Shown: positions 52,327-61,668, counted from the first letter of the stretch. The stretch is 64,000 nt of DNA from Rhizobium sp. NZLR1 (GCF_017357385.1 NZ_CP071636.1:124001-188000), one strand, 5' to 3'. Notes: generated from the letters alone by a model not told the origin. Program-made: numbers and translations.

Positions 52327-53169
52327 TCAGCCCTTGAGGCCGGTATGCGCGAGCCCTTCGACGAATTGCTTCTGCGCGATGATGAAGACGATGAGCACGG
52401 GAAGCGCCGTCAGCGTCGCGGCGGCGAGCTGGATGTTCCACATGGGACCGCCATAGGCGTCGGTGTATTGGGTAAGCGCCTGCGGCAGGGTGAACTTGTC
52501 GGCACTTGAGAGGAACACGATCGGTTCGAGGAACAGGTTCCAGGAATGCAGGAAGGTGAATATCGCGACCGATGCAAGCGCCGGTCTTGCCAGCGGCAGT
52601 GCGATCTTCCGAAAAATCTTGAAGCGGCCGAGGCCATCGACGCGCGCCGCTTCCTCCAGCTCCGCCGGCAGTGTCACGAAAAACTGCCGCATCACGAAGG
52701 TGGCGAAAACGCTCGGCGCTCCGAAGATCGGCACGAGGATCAACGGCCAGTGGGTGTTTACCATGCCCGCCTTCAGGAACATCTGGAAGAGCGGCACAAT
52801 CGTCACTTCCGACGGAATGAGAAGGCCGAGCAATACGATCATGAAGATCGCGTTGGCGAAGGGAAATCTGATGCGCGCGAAAGCGTAGCCCGCCATCGAG
52901 GAGACGACCATGGTGCCAACCGTCACAACCCCGGCGATATAGGCCGAGTTCCAATATTGCGTCACGAAGGGCTGCAATTCGAACACCTTGCTGTAGGTCG
53001 TCCAGTCGTAGCTCTCCGGGATGAGACGCGGCGGAAAAGCGAAGATATCGCTGATCGGCTTCACCGAGGATGTCACCATCCACCAGGTCGGGAAGACGAA
53101 GGGGATTAGCAGCACGCACATCAGCCCGTAGACAAACGTTTTCAGTCGCGGAGAGAGATCAGCTTTCAT
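52327..53169 (-). CDS. Sugar ABC transporter permease (MalG-like)
   Basis: A 280-residue permease. First helix TFVYGLMCVLLIPFVFPTWW; docking loop EEAARVDGLGRFKIFRKIAL; C-terminal KQFVEGLAHTGLKG. ATG 53169 overlaps the upstream permease gene by 11 bases and follows AGAGGA; the extended frame is rejected. Confidence 0.92.
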   Translation of the reverse strand: MKADLSPRLKTFVYGLMCVLLIPFVFPTWWMVTSSVKPISDIFAFPPRLIPESYDWTTYSKVFELQPFVTQYWNSAYIAGVVTVGTMVVSSMAGYAFARIRFPFANAIFMIVLLGLLIPSEVTIVPLFQMFLKAGMVNTHWPLILVPIFGAPSVFATFVMRQFFVTLPAELEEAARVDGLGRFKIFRKIALPLARPALASVAIFTFLHSWNLFLEPIVFLSSADKFTLPQALTQYTDAYGGPMWNIQLAAATLTALPVLIVFIIAQKQFVEGLAHTGLKG

Positions 53170-54091
53170 AGAAGACAATCCTCTTGCGCATCTGCCATTG
53201 GGCAAAGGTCAGGGCGGCGACGATGACGAAGAGCAAGATCGACAGCGTCGAGCCGTAGCCGAAGAGATGGAACTGGAAGGCCTGCTGATAGAGGTAATAG
53301 ACCAGCACCGTCGTCGATATTCCCGGTCCACCCTGGGTCAGAACGGCAATCTGCGCGAAAACCTGCAGCGACCCGACGATGGTGATGATCGAGGTCAAGA
53401 GGATGGTCGGGCTGATCAACGGCAGGGTGATGCGACGGAACTGCTTGAAGCGCGGCGCACCGTCGATGCGGGCGGCCTCGTAGAGTTCGTTCGGCACGCC
53501 CTGCAGGGCCGCCAGGAACAGGATCATGTTGAGGCCGACATTCTTGAAAACCTGCACGACGATCACTGAGATCATCGCGGTCGTTTCCTCACGCAGCCAG
53601 TTCGGCCCTTCGATACCGACGAGCTGCAACATGCCGTTGATGCCGCCGTTCTTCTGCAAAAGGAAACCCCAGACGATCGTCCACGCGACCAGCGACACCA
53701 CGACCGGCGAGAAGAACAGCGTGCGGAAGATGGTGATGCCGGCGAGCTTCTGGTTGAGAAGCACCGCGAGCAGCAACGCCAGCGCCATGTTGAGGATCAC
53801 CAGCCCGGCAGAAAAGATCGCGGTCGCGCCCAGCACTTCGAGGAGGTTCGTGTCCTCGATCAGCATCTGATAGTTCTGCGTGCCGGTATAGGTGAAGGTA
53901 TTGGCGAGCACGTTCCACTCGTGGAGCGAATACCAGAAGACAAGCCCGAGCGGGATCAGCACGAACCCAATGATGCCGATCAGCTGCGGGGCGATGAAAA
54001 GGAAACCGGCGAGGCTGTCGCGCCGTCCGATCGTCCAGAAGGGCGATGAGGCACGGCCTTCCGAGCGTATATGATCCCGTGCGACAGCCAT
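53159..54091 (-). CDS. Sugar ABC transporter permease (MalF-like)
   Basis: A 310-residue permease. It contains LAGFLFIAPQLIGIIGFVLI as the first helix and docking loop YEAARIDGAPRFKQFRRITL. AGAGGTAAGG precedes ATG 54091, 11 bases after the binding-protein stop; a GTG at 54094 directly before it could also initiate. Confidence 0.92.
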   Translation of the reverse strand: MAVARDHIRSEGRASSPFWTIGRRDSLAGFLFIAPQLIGIIGFVLIPLGLVFWYSLHEWNVLANTFTYTGTQNYQMLIEDTNLLEVLGATAIFSAGLVILNMALALLLAVLLNQKLAGITIFRTLFFSPVVVSLVAWTIVWGFLLQKNGGINGMLQLVGIEGPNWLREETTAMISVIVVQVFKNVGLNMILFLAALQGVPNELYEAARIDGAPRFKQFRRITLPLISPTILLTSIITIVGSLQVFAQIAVLTQGGPGISTTVLVYYLYQQAFQFHLFGYGSTLSILLFVIVAALTFAQWQMRKRIVFYES

Positions 54092-54102
54092 CACCTTACC
54101 TC

Positions 54103-55386
54103 TTAGCGCTTCAGCAGTGGGCCGATCTGGCCGCAGATCTTCTGGAGCGTGCCGGGAATATCGGCATCCGGACGCCAGACGGCATCAAGCCCGGAGCGCA
54201 CCGCCTGCTGGATTTGTGCAAAGCCGGTATGACCGGGAATGACCTTGCCGGTGGCGATGCCGGAGATGACAACCTTGCCGATCTGCTCCTGGCTGAGCAG
54301 CGGGTTGGTCTTCTTGAGCACATCTGCGTTCAGCAGCGACTTGCGGGCCGAGGGGAAGAACTGGCTGAGTTTGGCCGAGTTTTCCGGATTGGTCATATAG
54401 GCGACGAATTCGGCGGCGGTGTTGGCATTCTTGCCGGCCTGCATGACGCCGACGCCGGCCTGACCGATCAGCGAATATTCGCCGGCCGGCCCCTTCGGCA
54501 GCGGCACCAGATCCCAAGAGAACGGCTTGTCCTTCGGGAGGAGCGAGGCGCGGCTGATCTGAGTGATGGTCATCGCCGCATTGCCGGCAAAGAAATCGAC
54601 GTTTTCGCCGGGACCCGGGATCGCCTTCTTCTTGAAGATCGCGTCGTGGATGAAAGTCAGCGCATCGACCATGGGTTTTTCGGTGATCGTGCAGGTCTTG
54701 CCATCGGCGCTCCAGGGCGAAGCGCCCCAGCCGTTCCAGACCGAAGCGAGATTCTGCCAGATCTGGTAATTGAAGTCGCGCACGATCAAGCCGCCCTTGC
54801 CCGGCACCTTATCCCCTTGGCCGACGGCCGAGGCCGTGGCGATCACGTTATCCCAGGTCCATTGCCCGGCGGCAATCATCTCGGCCGGCGTCTTGGCGCC
54901 AGCCGCCTTGATGACGTCGTTGTTGACGAACATCGCAAACGGCGAGGTTGAAAATGGATAGGCGTAAAGCTTGCCATCCTTGGTCCAGCGTTCGGCCGCC
55001 GTGGGGATCAGTTCTTCGGCATTGTAGCCCTTGGTCGCCTTCAACACATCGGTAAGCGGGTAAAGCGCGCCGGAGTTGACGAAGTCGTAGGCTGCGGTCT
55101 CGAAAATCCAGGCCATATCAGGCGCATTGCCGCCGGCGATCTGGGTGGTCAGCGCGGTCGTGTAGGTGTCGAACGGCAGCGACTCATAAGTCACCTTCAC
55201 ATTCGGATGATCCTTGGAAAAGCCCGCGGCGATCTCGTTGAAGAGCTTCAGATGCGCCTCGTTGGCGCTCCAGATCGTCATGCGCAGGTTGATCGCATCT
55301 TCGGCATTGGCGATGCCATGCCATGCGAATGGCGCGGCGAGCGCCAATGCCGCGACGGCCGATCTCAGGGTCCTGTGATAGTTCAT
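54103..55386 (-). CDS. Sugar ABC transporter substrate-binding protein (family 1)
   Basis: A 427-residue CUT1-type binding protein with Sec signal TLRSAVAALALAAPFAWHGIANA and mature start EDAINLRMTIWSANEAH. It has the usual WGASPWSADGKTC-like core and FSKDHPNVKVTYESLPFD, a family block. GGAGGAGGAAC precedes ATG 55386. It follows the FAD oxidoreductase gene by 28 bases, so uptake and oxidation of the substrate are linked. Confidence 0.92.
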   Translation of the reverse strand: MNYHRTLRSAVAALALAAPFAWHGIANAEDAINLRMTIWSANEAHLKLFNEIAAGFSKDHPNVKVTYESLPFDTYTTALTTQIAGGNAPDMAWIFETAAYDFVNSGALYPLTDVLKATKGYNAEELIPTAAERWTKDGKLYAYPFSTSPFAMFVNNDVIKAAGAKTPAEMIAAGQWTWDNVIATASAVGQGDKVPGKGGLIVRDFNYQIWQNLASVWNGWGASPWSADGKTCTITEKPMVDALTFIHDAIFKKKAIPGPGENVDFFAGNAAMTITQISRASLLPKDKPFSWDLVPLPKGPAGEYSLIGQAGVGVMQAGKNANTAAEFVAYMTNPENSAKLSQFFPSARKSLLNADVLKKTNPLLSQEQIGKVVISGIATGKVIPGHTGFAQIQQAVRSGLDAVWRPDADIPGTLQKICGQIGPLLKR

Positions 55387-55414
55387 TCCCGTTCCTCCTC
55401 CAAAGATGGGTTAA

Positions 55415-57016
55415 TCAGTATGCCGAGACGTCCGGCCAGCGCATTTCGATGCCTTCGCGCCTAAGCTCCCGCTGGAAATCGTGGAGTTGCTCATCGTTTT
55501 CCTGAACCTGGTGCGGCGTAAGCCCCTTCTCCAGGCAATGGGCTGCCAGCATGCCGGCAGCTTCGCCGATGTTCCATTCGACAGGGTGCAAGCGGTAGCA
55601 GCCATTGGTGATGTGGGTGGTGCCGATGTTCTTGCCGGCGGCAATGAGATTCTTCATTCGCTGCGGCAGGAGTGAACCAAGCGGGATCTCGAACGGGCAG
55701 GACGGCACGTCGATATAGTTGTCGCCGCCGGTCGAGGGGTGAAGGTCGATGCGGTACATGCCGATGCCGACGCTATCGCGGTAGTTGACCGCGCCCTTTG
55801 TGCCGCGCACCGAATAAGACAGGTCCTGCTCTACAATGCGAGTGACCGGCTTGATGCGGCGGCTTTCGCGGATATAGGGCGCCATGGCAAGACCATGTTC
55901 CGTGCCGGTAATGTCGCCGCGAAGTCGGAGACCGCGGTAGCCCTGGCCGCCGTCGAAACGAGGCGCTTCCGTCTGCAGCCAGTAGAAGACCGAATAGGAA
56001 AGGTCGGCTGCCGACTTCAGGTGCCGTGCTTTTTCCTCTTCCGATACGTCGATAATCGTGCCGTCCATGTAGTCGATCATCGGCCAGTTCACAAAGCAGA
56101 TGTCCGACTGGTAGAAACCGGGCTGGAAGTTGCGCCGGGCTGCGATGCGACGAAAGAGCCAGAGGTTTTCGTCACCACCGCCCTTGCGCTGGTCGGCATC
56201 GACGGCCAGCGGATCATCGTCAACATTAGGCGTGAAGGAGCGTGTCGTGAATTCCAGCGTGCGCGGATGCGGCGCGGTGAAGCCGAGCAGCGGCCCGCCC
56301 CAGAAATGCGGCTGGTATTCGCGCCAATAGTCGTAGTTTTCCGGCTTGTCGATCGTCTGGTCGCCATCCACGCAATCGACCGCGAAACAGACCGACACGG
56401 CTTGAACGTTATCCGGCTGGGCTTCAGGCGGCGCGCTCGGTTCGCGGGTGTCGGATTGCGCCTCGAAACCCTTCACATACTCCGTCTCGGTCATCGGCAA
56501 GAGGTCGCCGAGTTCGGTGGCGTCGAGGATATAAGCTGCGGAAATGGTGATCTCCAGATCCGTGTCGCGGTGACGGACGGTGACGGAACGAACCATATCA
56601 CCATCGACATCGGCCCCGACCGGACGGTAGGGCTGCAGCAACTTCAGGCGGCCGGCACCCCGATAGGGCATCAACATGGCTTCCATCACCGCCAGGCTGA
56701 CCCGCGGTTCAGCGCAGATGCGGCTGACCCAGCCGGCGCCGGGATTGAGGTCGCCCCAGGCGCGCGCGCCTTCGGTAAGCGGATAGTTGTCGCGGTAATA
56801 TTGGCGGATGCCGTTGCGCAGCTTGCGATACGAGCGAGTGATGCCAAACTGCTCGACCCAGCTATGCTCGTCCGACGGCACGCCCTGGCTGGTCGACTGA
56901 CCACCGATCCAGTCGAATTCCTCGGTCATGATGACACTGCGGCCAGCCCGGCAGGCGCCAAGCGCAGCCGCCACGCCACCGAGACCACCGCCGACAATCA
57001 GGATATCCGCTTGCAT
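55415..57016 (-). CDS. FAD-dependent oxidoreductase (FAD-binding Rossmann)
   Basis: A 533-residue flavoprotein. The N-terminal dinucleotide motif is DILIVGGGLGGVAAALGACR (residues 4-23), and the block GGQSTSQGVPSDEHSW follows. Near the end is LIAAGKNIGTTHITNGCYRL and GEAAGMLAAHCLEKG, the usual FAD-dependent-oxidoreductase closing strand. The family includes proteins found with sugar or glycosidase loci, of unknown substrate. It lies between the LacI regulator (14 bases upstream) and the sugar binding protein. ATG 57016 is used; GTG 57025 is an alternative. Confidence 0.85.
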   Translation of the reverse strand: MQADILIVGGGLGGVAAALGACRAGRSVIMTEEFDWIGGQSTSQGVPSDEHSWVEQFGITRSYRKLRNGIRQYYRDNYPLTEGARAWGDLNPGAGWVSRICAEPRVSLAVMEAMLMPYRGAGRLKLLQPYRPVGADVDGDMVRSVTVRHRDTDLEITISAAYILDATELGDLLPMTETEYVKGFEAQSDTREPSAPPEAQPDNVQAVSVCFAVDCVDGDQTIDKPENYDYWREYQPHFWGGPLLGFTAPHPRTLEFTTRSFTPNVDDDPLAVDADQRKGGGDENLWLFRRIAARRNFQPGFYQSDICFVNWPMIDYMDGTIIDVSEEEKARHLKSAADLSYSVFYWLQTEAPRFDGGQGYRGLRLRGDITGTEHGLAMAPYIRESRRIKPVTRIVEQDLSYSVRGTKGAVNYRDSVGIGMYRIDLHPSTGGDNYIDVPSCPFEIPLGSLLPQRMKNLIAAGKNIGTTHITNGCYRLHPVEWNIGEAAGMLAAHCLEKGLTPHQVQENDEQLHDFQRELRREGIEMRWPDVSAY

Positions 57017-57029
57017 TTCTTTCACGTTC

Positions 57030-58061
57030 TCAATTCCGTTTCTTTGCGGGTCCGAGGGTTTCGCCCTCGACCGGTTCACACGTCAGAAGAACTTGCTCAA
57101 TCGGGATCGCCCCCTCGATGCGACGCACCAGCATGGCGGTCGCCTGCCGCCCCATCTCTTCGCGAGGAATATTGAAGGAGGTGAACTGCACATGGCTGCG
57201 TCCGGCCCGCACGTGGCGGCCGAGCACGACAGCGGAAAAATCATCCGGTACCGACAACCCTCGCTCGCGGGCCACCGCCTCGACCCGCACCGCGTCCGCT
57301 AGTTCGACGAAGAAGACGGCGGTTGCGCCACAGGTAAGGATGGTATCGAGAATTTCGCCGGCCGACCTGCCGACATCATCGACATGCAAGACGAACTCGG
57401 CGCCCTCGGCAACCGCCGCGGCAAAGCCGTGCCAGCGGTCGACAACGGATTCGGCCGATCCGTTAGGGCCGACATAGGCCAGCTTCTCATGTCCGAGCGC
57501 TCTCGCCTTTTCGACCAGCGCACGGGTGCCGGTCGCGTAGTCGCCGCCAACATAAGGAACGGGTCCGCCAGCGTCCTCGCGTCGGCCGATCGCCACGAAG
57601 GGATAGTCGCCGGAAACCAGGCGCTTGAGTTCCGCGCGGTCGAATTCGCGGCCGAGCACGAGGCAGCCGTCGGCAATTCTCAACCGGTTGCCGTCGGCAA
57701 AAATCTTGCGGTCGTTGCCGACTCCGGCGCCGGTCAGAAGCAACAGGTCGTAGTTCTGCGCCTGCGCCTCTTCCTCAATGCCGAGCAGGAAAGGCGTGAA
57801 GAAGTCTGCCTGTTCGCTCGGGAAAGCCGGTTCATAGGTGAAGACGCCGAGGATACGGTTGAGGCCTTTGGCCATCCGTCGGGCGATCGGGTCCGCAACG
57901 TAACCAGTCGTGCGAATGACCTGTTGGACGCGCTCGCGGGTTTCCAGCGGGATACGCGCAAGAGCGGTCGGCGCGCCGTTCAGCACAAGCGAAACGGTTG
58001 CCTGACTGACGCCCGCAAGCTTGGCAATATCATGCTGAGTCAAGCGCTTAGGACTTGCCAC
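57030..58061 (-). CDS. LacI-family transcriptional regulator
   Basis: A 343-residue LacI/GalR repressor. HTH LTQHDIAKLAGVSQATVSLV at about residues 7-26; hinge and sensor domain follow, with QFTSFNIPREEMGRQA near the effector pocket end. The start is GTG 58061 with GGGAG upstream. First gene of an operon of seven (regulator, FAD oxidoreductase, binding protein, two permeases, ATPase, TIM-barrel protein). The double palindrome at 58089-58123 is its likely target, controlling also the divergent SGNH hydrolase. Confidence 0.92.
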   Translation of the reverse strand: MASPKRLTQHDIAKLAGVSQATVSLVLNGAPTALARIPLETRERVQQVIRTTGYVADPIARRMAKGLNRILGVFTYEPAFPSEQADFFTPFLLGIEEEAQAQNYDLLLLTGAGVGNDRKIFADGNRLRIADGCLVLGREFDRAELKRLVSGDYPFVAIGRREDAGGPVPYVGGDYATGTRALVEKARALGHEKLAYVGPNGSAESVVDRWHGFAAAVAEGAEFVLHVDDVGRSAGEILDTILTCGATAVFFVELADAVRVEAVARERGLSVPDDFSAVVLGRHVRAGRSHVQFTSFNIPREEMGRQATAMLVRRIEGAIPIEQVLLTCEPVEGETLGPAKKRN

Positions 58062-58083
58062 GCAGTGTTCTCCCGATCGACTC

Positions 58084-58123
58084 TTGACTGTTAATACGTA
58101 TTAGCAGCTAATACGCATTAACA
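58084..58123. promoter_or_regulatory. Large double-palindrome operator and promoter between lacI and SGNH hydrolase
   Basis: TGTTAATACGTATTAG and CTAATACGCATTAACA form one 35-base palindrome with two mismatches; each half is itself a near-palindrome with the central CG of LacI operators. TTGACT (58084-58089) is a possible plus-strand -35 box, with TAATAC about 19 bases later inside the palindrome. Two LacI dimers bound side by side would block both divergent promoters. Confidence 0.78.
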
Positions 58124-58167
58124 GGATGAGGACGGCGGCTGTCAAGCGCGAAAATTTGGGGAGATCG

Positions 58168-58830
58168 GTGGGTTTTGGAGAGCATTTGAGATCGCTTGGA
58201 ACATCCGGCATGCGCGTGTTTGGCGACAGCATCACCGCTGGCTTCAACGCCAGCCAGCCGCACCTTGCCTGGCCGGCTTTGTTTGCCGAGGCAGTCGACT
58301 GTCTCCCGATCCGCAACCACGCCATCCCCGGCACCGTGCTGCAAGGATCTCAGCTGGCGGACGGAAAACCGCGACCGGACAACGGCATCGGCCGTTTCGA
58401 AAAAGTGCTTCTGGATGCGCCGCACCGTGATGCGATCCTCATTTTGTACGGCTATAACGACGCCCGTTATACCGCCGCTCCCGACACAATGAACGTCCGA
58501 AACTTCAGCCGCGACTACGCGACGATGCTGGAAAAGTTGATCGCGGCGGGGCACGCGGAACGGCTGGCGATCGGCAGCCCACCCTACCTCCCGGATGCCG
58601 GGTTCTTAGTCGGCAGCACCGGCTTCACGAGCCAGACGCGCATGGGTTTCGAAGGGTATGTCGAAGTCGTGCGCAAGCTGGCGCGACGCTTCTCGCTCTT
58701 CTATGCACCTGTCTACGAAAACATGAAGGCGCACGGCGATGGCGACCTGACCTCCGCCGATATGGTCCATCCGAACGATGCCGGACATCGCGCGATCTTC
58801 GACGCCTTTACAAATGCGGATCGGTCATAG
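58168..58830 (+). CDS. SGNH/GDSL hydrolase
   Basis: A 220-residue serine esterase. Block I is VFGDSITAGFN (nucleophilic Ser); the Asn of block III lies in LILYGYNDARYT; the catalytic Asp-x-x-His is in ADMVHPNDAGH near the C-terminus. GTG 58168 after GGGGAG is chosen; ATG 58210 directly before block I and ATG 58126, inside the operator, are alternatives. It has its own promoter opposite the LacI gene and may deacetylate a sugar derivative before or after uptake. No signal peptide is visible, so it should be cytoplasmic. Confidence 0.82.
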   Translation: MGFGEHLRSLGTSGMRVFGDSITAGFNASQPHLAWPALFAEAVDCLPIRNHAIPGTVLQGSQLADGKPRPDNGIGRFEKVLLDAPHRDAILILYGYNDARYTAAPDTMNVRNFSRDYATMLEKLIAAGHAERLAIGSPPYLPDAGFLVGSTGFTSQTRMGFEGYVEVVRKLARRFSLFYAPVYENMKAHGDGDLTSADMVHPNDAGHRAIFDAFTNADRS

Positions 58831-59223
58831 CGCATCAAGCAAGGGCAGCACGGTCTCTGTCTGGAGCGCGACCAAGCGCGACGCATGCCGCTGATCGGGG
58901 GATCGAGAAGCCGGAACCGAATTTCGATTTCTTGAGTTATCGAAGAAACCAAAAGCCCCTTTATTTATGTGGATTTCGAGAGCCAGGTATAATTTAGAAG
59001 AATTGAATGCTCGAAATACCAAAATCGTCGGAAGTACTTATCCGATTTCCGCATTGGACGTCTTTAAACCTATAGGCGCAATCATTACGTCGTCCATCGT
59101 CATGTCTATCAAGGCGACACCGATGTGAGAGCATTCACGACCACGCCGCCCCTCATTGGGGACTTGGGACGCGAGGTCATTTTTCCCAGACAATGAGCAG
59201 CCCAAGCGTTCGATGCACCTTTA
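58831..59223. other. Gene-free stretch after the SGNH hydrolase
   Basis: 393 bases without a credible gene. AT content rises around 58960-59060. No terminator or promoter stands out. It leads into a structured repeat. Confidence 0.5.
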
Positions 59224-59326
59224 CTGCATAATTCCTTAGATCGGAATCGATCCAAGGACAAAATTATGCAGCAATTCAAAGTGCTACAACGTCCTTTGCG
59301 CGTCGGAAAAGACGCGCGGCGCTGTA
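59224..59326. repeat. Structured intergenic repeat with two nested hairpins (RIME-like candidate)
   Basis: The first structure pairs CTGCATAATT (59224-59233) with AATTATGCAG (59262-59271), with an inner imperfect palindrome CCTTAGATCG...CGATCCAAGG. The second pairs GCGCGTC (59298-59304) with GACGCGC (59311-59317), flanked by CTACAACG and CGCTGTAG, which pair with one mismatch. I recall similar sequence recurring between genes of Rhizobium and relatives, comparable to RIME-type intergenic elements, but no second copy is in this window. Confidence 0.6.
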
Positions 59327-59427
59327 GTGCCTCGAGCAAATAGGCGCGCCATCTCCCCGTCTTATCAACCAACACCAACCGGGCGGCCATCGGGTGGACG
59401 AACCCGTGCGCCCATACGAGAGAAAAG

Positions 59428-61470
59428 ATGGAAAACCTGCAATATCTTGGTCCGATGGGGTGGAAGGCGATCGAAATCGCCGTCCCGATCATCGTGGTGG
59501 CAATCCTGTTCCGGTGGAGCGGCGTGATCCGCTATATCCCCAACGACAGGCTCGGCATTCTCGAAAAGCTATGGAGTTTTCGCGGCTCCGTTGAGAATGG
59601 CTTCATTGCGCTCTACGGTGAGGCCGGCTTCCAGCCGGAAGTCGTGCGCGGCGGCCTGCATTTCTTCATGCCGTTCCAATATTCGATGCATCGCGCCAAT
59701 CTCGTAACCATTCCGCAGGGCCAGATCGGCTATGTCTTCGCCCGTGACGGCGAGCCGTTGCCGCCGACCCAGACGCTTGCTTCGAATATCGAAGCCGGTG
59801 ATTTTCAGGATGTGCGCGGCTTTCTCACAAAGGGCGGCCAGAAGGGGCCACAACGCAAGATCCTGCGCGAAGGCACCTATGCCATTAATCTCGTGCAGTT
59901 CATCGTGCTGACCGCACAATCGAACTACGCCGTCAACCTGAACGCGTCGGAACAAAGACTGTTTGCCGACATGTCGACGCTGATTAGCGAGCGGAATGGC
60001 TTCGAGCCCGTCGTCATTCACGACGCCGAGGACCTGATCGGCATCGTCACCATCCATGACGGTCCGGCGCTGCCGGATGGCGAGATCATTGCGCCGACTG
60101 TTGCCAACAACCCAAAGGATCCGAACTTCCACAATAATTTTCAGGATCCGGAGAAGTTTCTCAATGCCGGCGGTTATCGCGGCCGGCAATTGCAGGTGCT
60201 TGCCGATGGCAGTTATTTCCTCAACCGCATCTTCGCGACCGTCGAACTTGTGGAGAAGACGATCATCGACGTTGGCACGGTGGGTGTCGTCGTCTCCTAT
60301 ACCGGCCGGCGAAGCGCCGATATTTCCGGCCAATCCTATCGTCATGGCGAATTGGTCGAGACAGGCGCACGCGGTGTCTGGTCGACGCCGCTTCTGCCGG
60401 GCAAATATGCGTTCAATACCTTTGCCGGCAATATCATCATCGTGCCAACCACCAACTTCGTGCTGAAGTGGACGAAGGAACAGTTCGGCGAGCACAGGCT
60501 GGATGAGAATCTTTCCGAAGTATCGCTGATCACCAAGGACGCGTTCGAACCCGTGCTGCCGCTCTCGGTCGTCGTGCATATCGATTATATGAAGGCGCCC
60601 CTCGTCGTGCAGCGTTTCGGCGATATCAAACGGCTGGTCGAACAGACGCTCGATCCGATGGTCTCGGCCTATTTCAAGAATATCGCCCAGACCAAGACAT
60701 TGATCGAACTGCTGCAGGAACGCAGCGAAATCCAGCGCAAATCCGGCGACGAAATGCGCGAGAAGTTTACCTCCTACAGCCTCGAACTGCAGGAAGTGCT
60801 GATCGGTACGCCGCGGGCCAACAATGGCCAGAACAGCATCGAGCAGATCCTGATCCAGCTGCGCGAACGTCAGATCGCCGTTGAAAAGGTCGAGACCTAT
60901 AAGTTGCAGGAAGCCGCGGCGGTCCAGGAGCGCACATTGCGCGAGAAGGAAGCGCTGGCCGAACAGCAGGCCAAGATCACGACATCAGCACTCACCATCG
61001 AGATCAGCGAGAACGAAGGCAAGGCGCAACTCGCCCGCACCCGTCAGCAGGCAGAGACCATTCAGGTCACAGCCAAGGCCGAAGCTGAGAAGGTGCGCCT
61101 CGCCGGCCTCGGCGAAGCCGACCGGATCAAGGCCATCGCGCTTGCCGATGCCGAACGCATCAAGGCGACCGGTTTTGCCGATGCCCAAAAGGTGCGCGCC
61201 ATCGGCTTGGCGGAAGCCGAGGCGACGGAGAAGAAGGTCGCGGCCTTCGGTGGACCGGACTATCAGCTCCACTCGCAAGTCCTCATGCGGTTTGCCGAAG
61301 CAATCGAAAACGGCAGGCTGCCGCTCGTGCCGCAGATTCAGGTCGGCGGTGGCGGCGAAAAGGGCGCCACCAATGGTCTCGTCGAAATGATGCTGTCGAT
61401 GCTGGTCGCCGATCGGCTTGGACGGCCGGCTTCACCGGCTGCGGTGCCGACGCCGATCGAGCAGCAGTGA
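59428..61470 (+). CDS. SPFH/flotillin-like membrane protein
   Basis: A 680-residue band-7 (SPFH) protein. A single N-terminal helix AIEIAVPIIVVAILFRWSGVI anchors it. The SPFH region spans about 45-420 with an insertion (residues about 200-240, PTVANNPKDPNFHNNFQDPE). A long coiled-coil follows (about 480-610) with repeated Ala/Glu heptads such as GLGEADRIKAIALADAERIK, the flotillin hallmark. A Gly-rich tail VGGGGEKGATNG precedes the C-terminus. Such proteins organise membrane microdomains. No NfeD partner gene is adjacent. The ribosome site is GAGAGAAAA before ATG 59428; a terminator follows. Confidence 0.87.
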   Translation: MENLQYLGPMGWKAIEIAVPIIVVAILFRWSGVIRYIPNDRLGILEKLWSFRGSVENGFIALYGEAGFQPEVVRGGLHFFMPFQYSMHRANLVTIPQGQIGYVFARDGEPLPPTQTLASNIEAGDFQDVRGFLTKGGQKGPQRKILREGTYAINLVQFIVLTAQSNYAVNLNASEQRLFADMSTLISERNGFEPVVIHDAEDLIGIVTIHDGPALPDGEIIAPTVANNPKDPNFHNNFQDPEKFLNAGGYRGRQLQVLADGSYFLNRIFATVELVEKTIIDVGTVGVVVSYTGRRSADISGQSYRHGELVETGARGVWSTPLLPGKYAFNTFAGNIIIVPTTNFVLKWTKEQFGEHRLDENLSEVSLITKDAFEPVLPLSVVVHIDYMKAPLVVQRFGDIKRLVEQTLDPMVSAYFKNIAQTKTLIELLQERSEIQRKSGDEMREKFTSYSLELQEVLIGTPRANNGQNSIEQILIQLRERQIAVEKVETYKLQEAAAVQERTLREKEALAEQQAKITTSALTIEISENEGKAQLARTRQQAETIQVTAKAEAEKVRLAGLGEADRIKAIALADAERIKATGFADAQKVRAIGLAEAEATEKKVAAFGGPDYQLHSQVLMRFAEAIENGRLPLVPQIQVGGGGEKGATNGLVEMMLSMLVADRLGRPASPAAVPTPIEQQ

Positions 61471-61476
61471 TTGTGG

Positions 61477-61503
61477 ATGGGCCGGCAATGCCGGCCCATT
61501 TTG
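61477..61503 (+). terminator. Rho-independent terminator after the SPFH gene
   Basis: ATGGGCCGGC pairs with GCCGGCCCAT across an AAT loop, followed by a short T-run. It begins six bases after the stop codon. Confidence 0.85.
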
Positions 61504-61668
61504 CCGCCGCCCGACCAAAAGGCTGCGATCGCGACGAGACCACTGCCGTCATGGCCATCGACGCTCGCTGCACATTCTCACCTTTTACTGCCAAGCGACA
61601 ACAATCGCGCGTTTATCTGTCAGCCGGCAGCTGCTACACCGTCCTATCGCAACACCATTTCTGTATTC

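Noticed and set aside
55739..57175. Plus-strand open frame of 478 codons
   Set aside because: Entirely antisense to the FAD oxidoreductase gene with no family sequence; typical of high-GC DNA.
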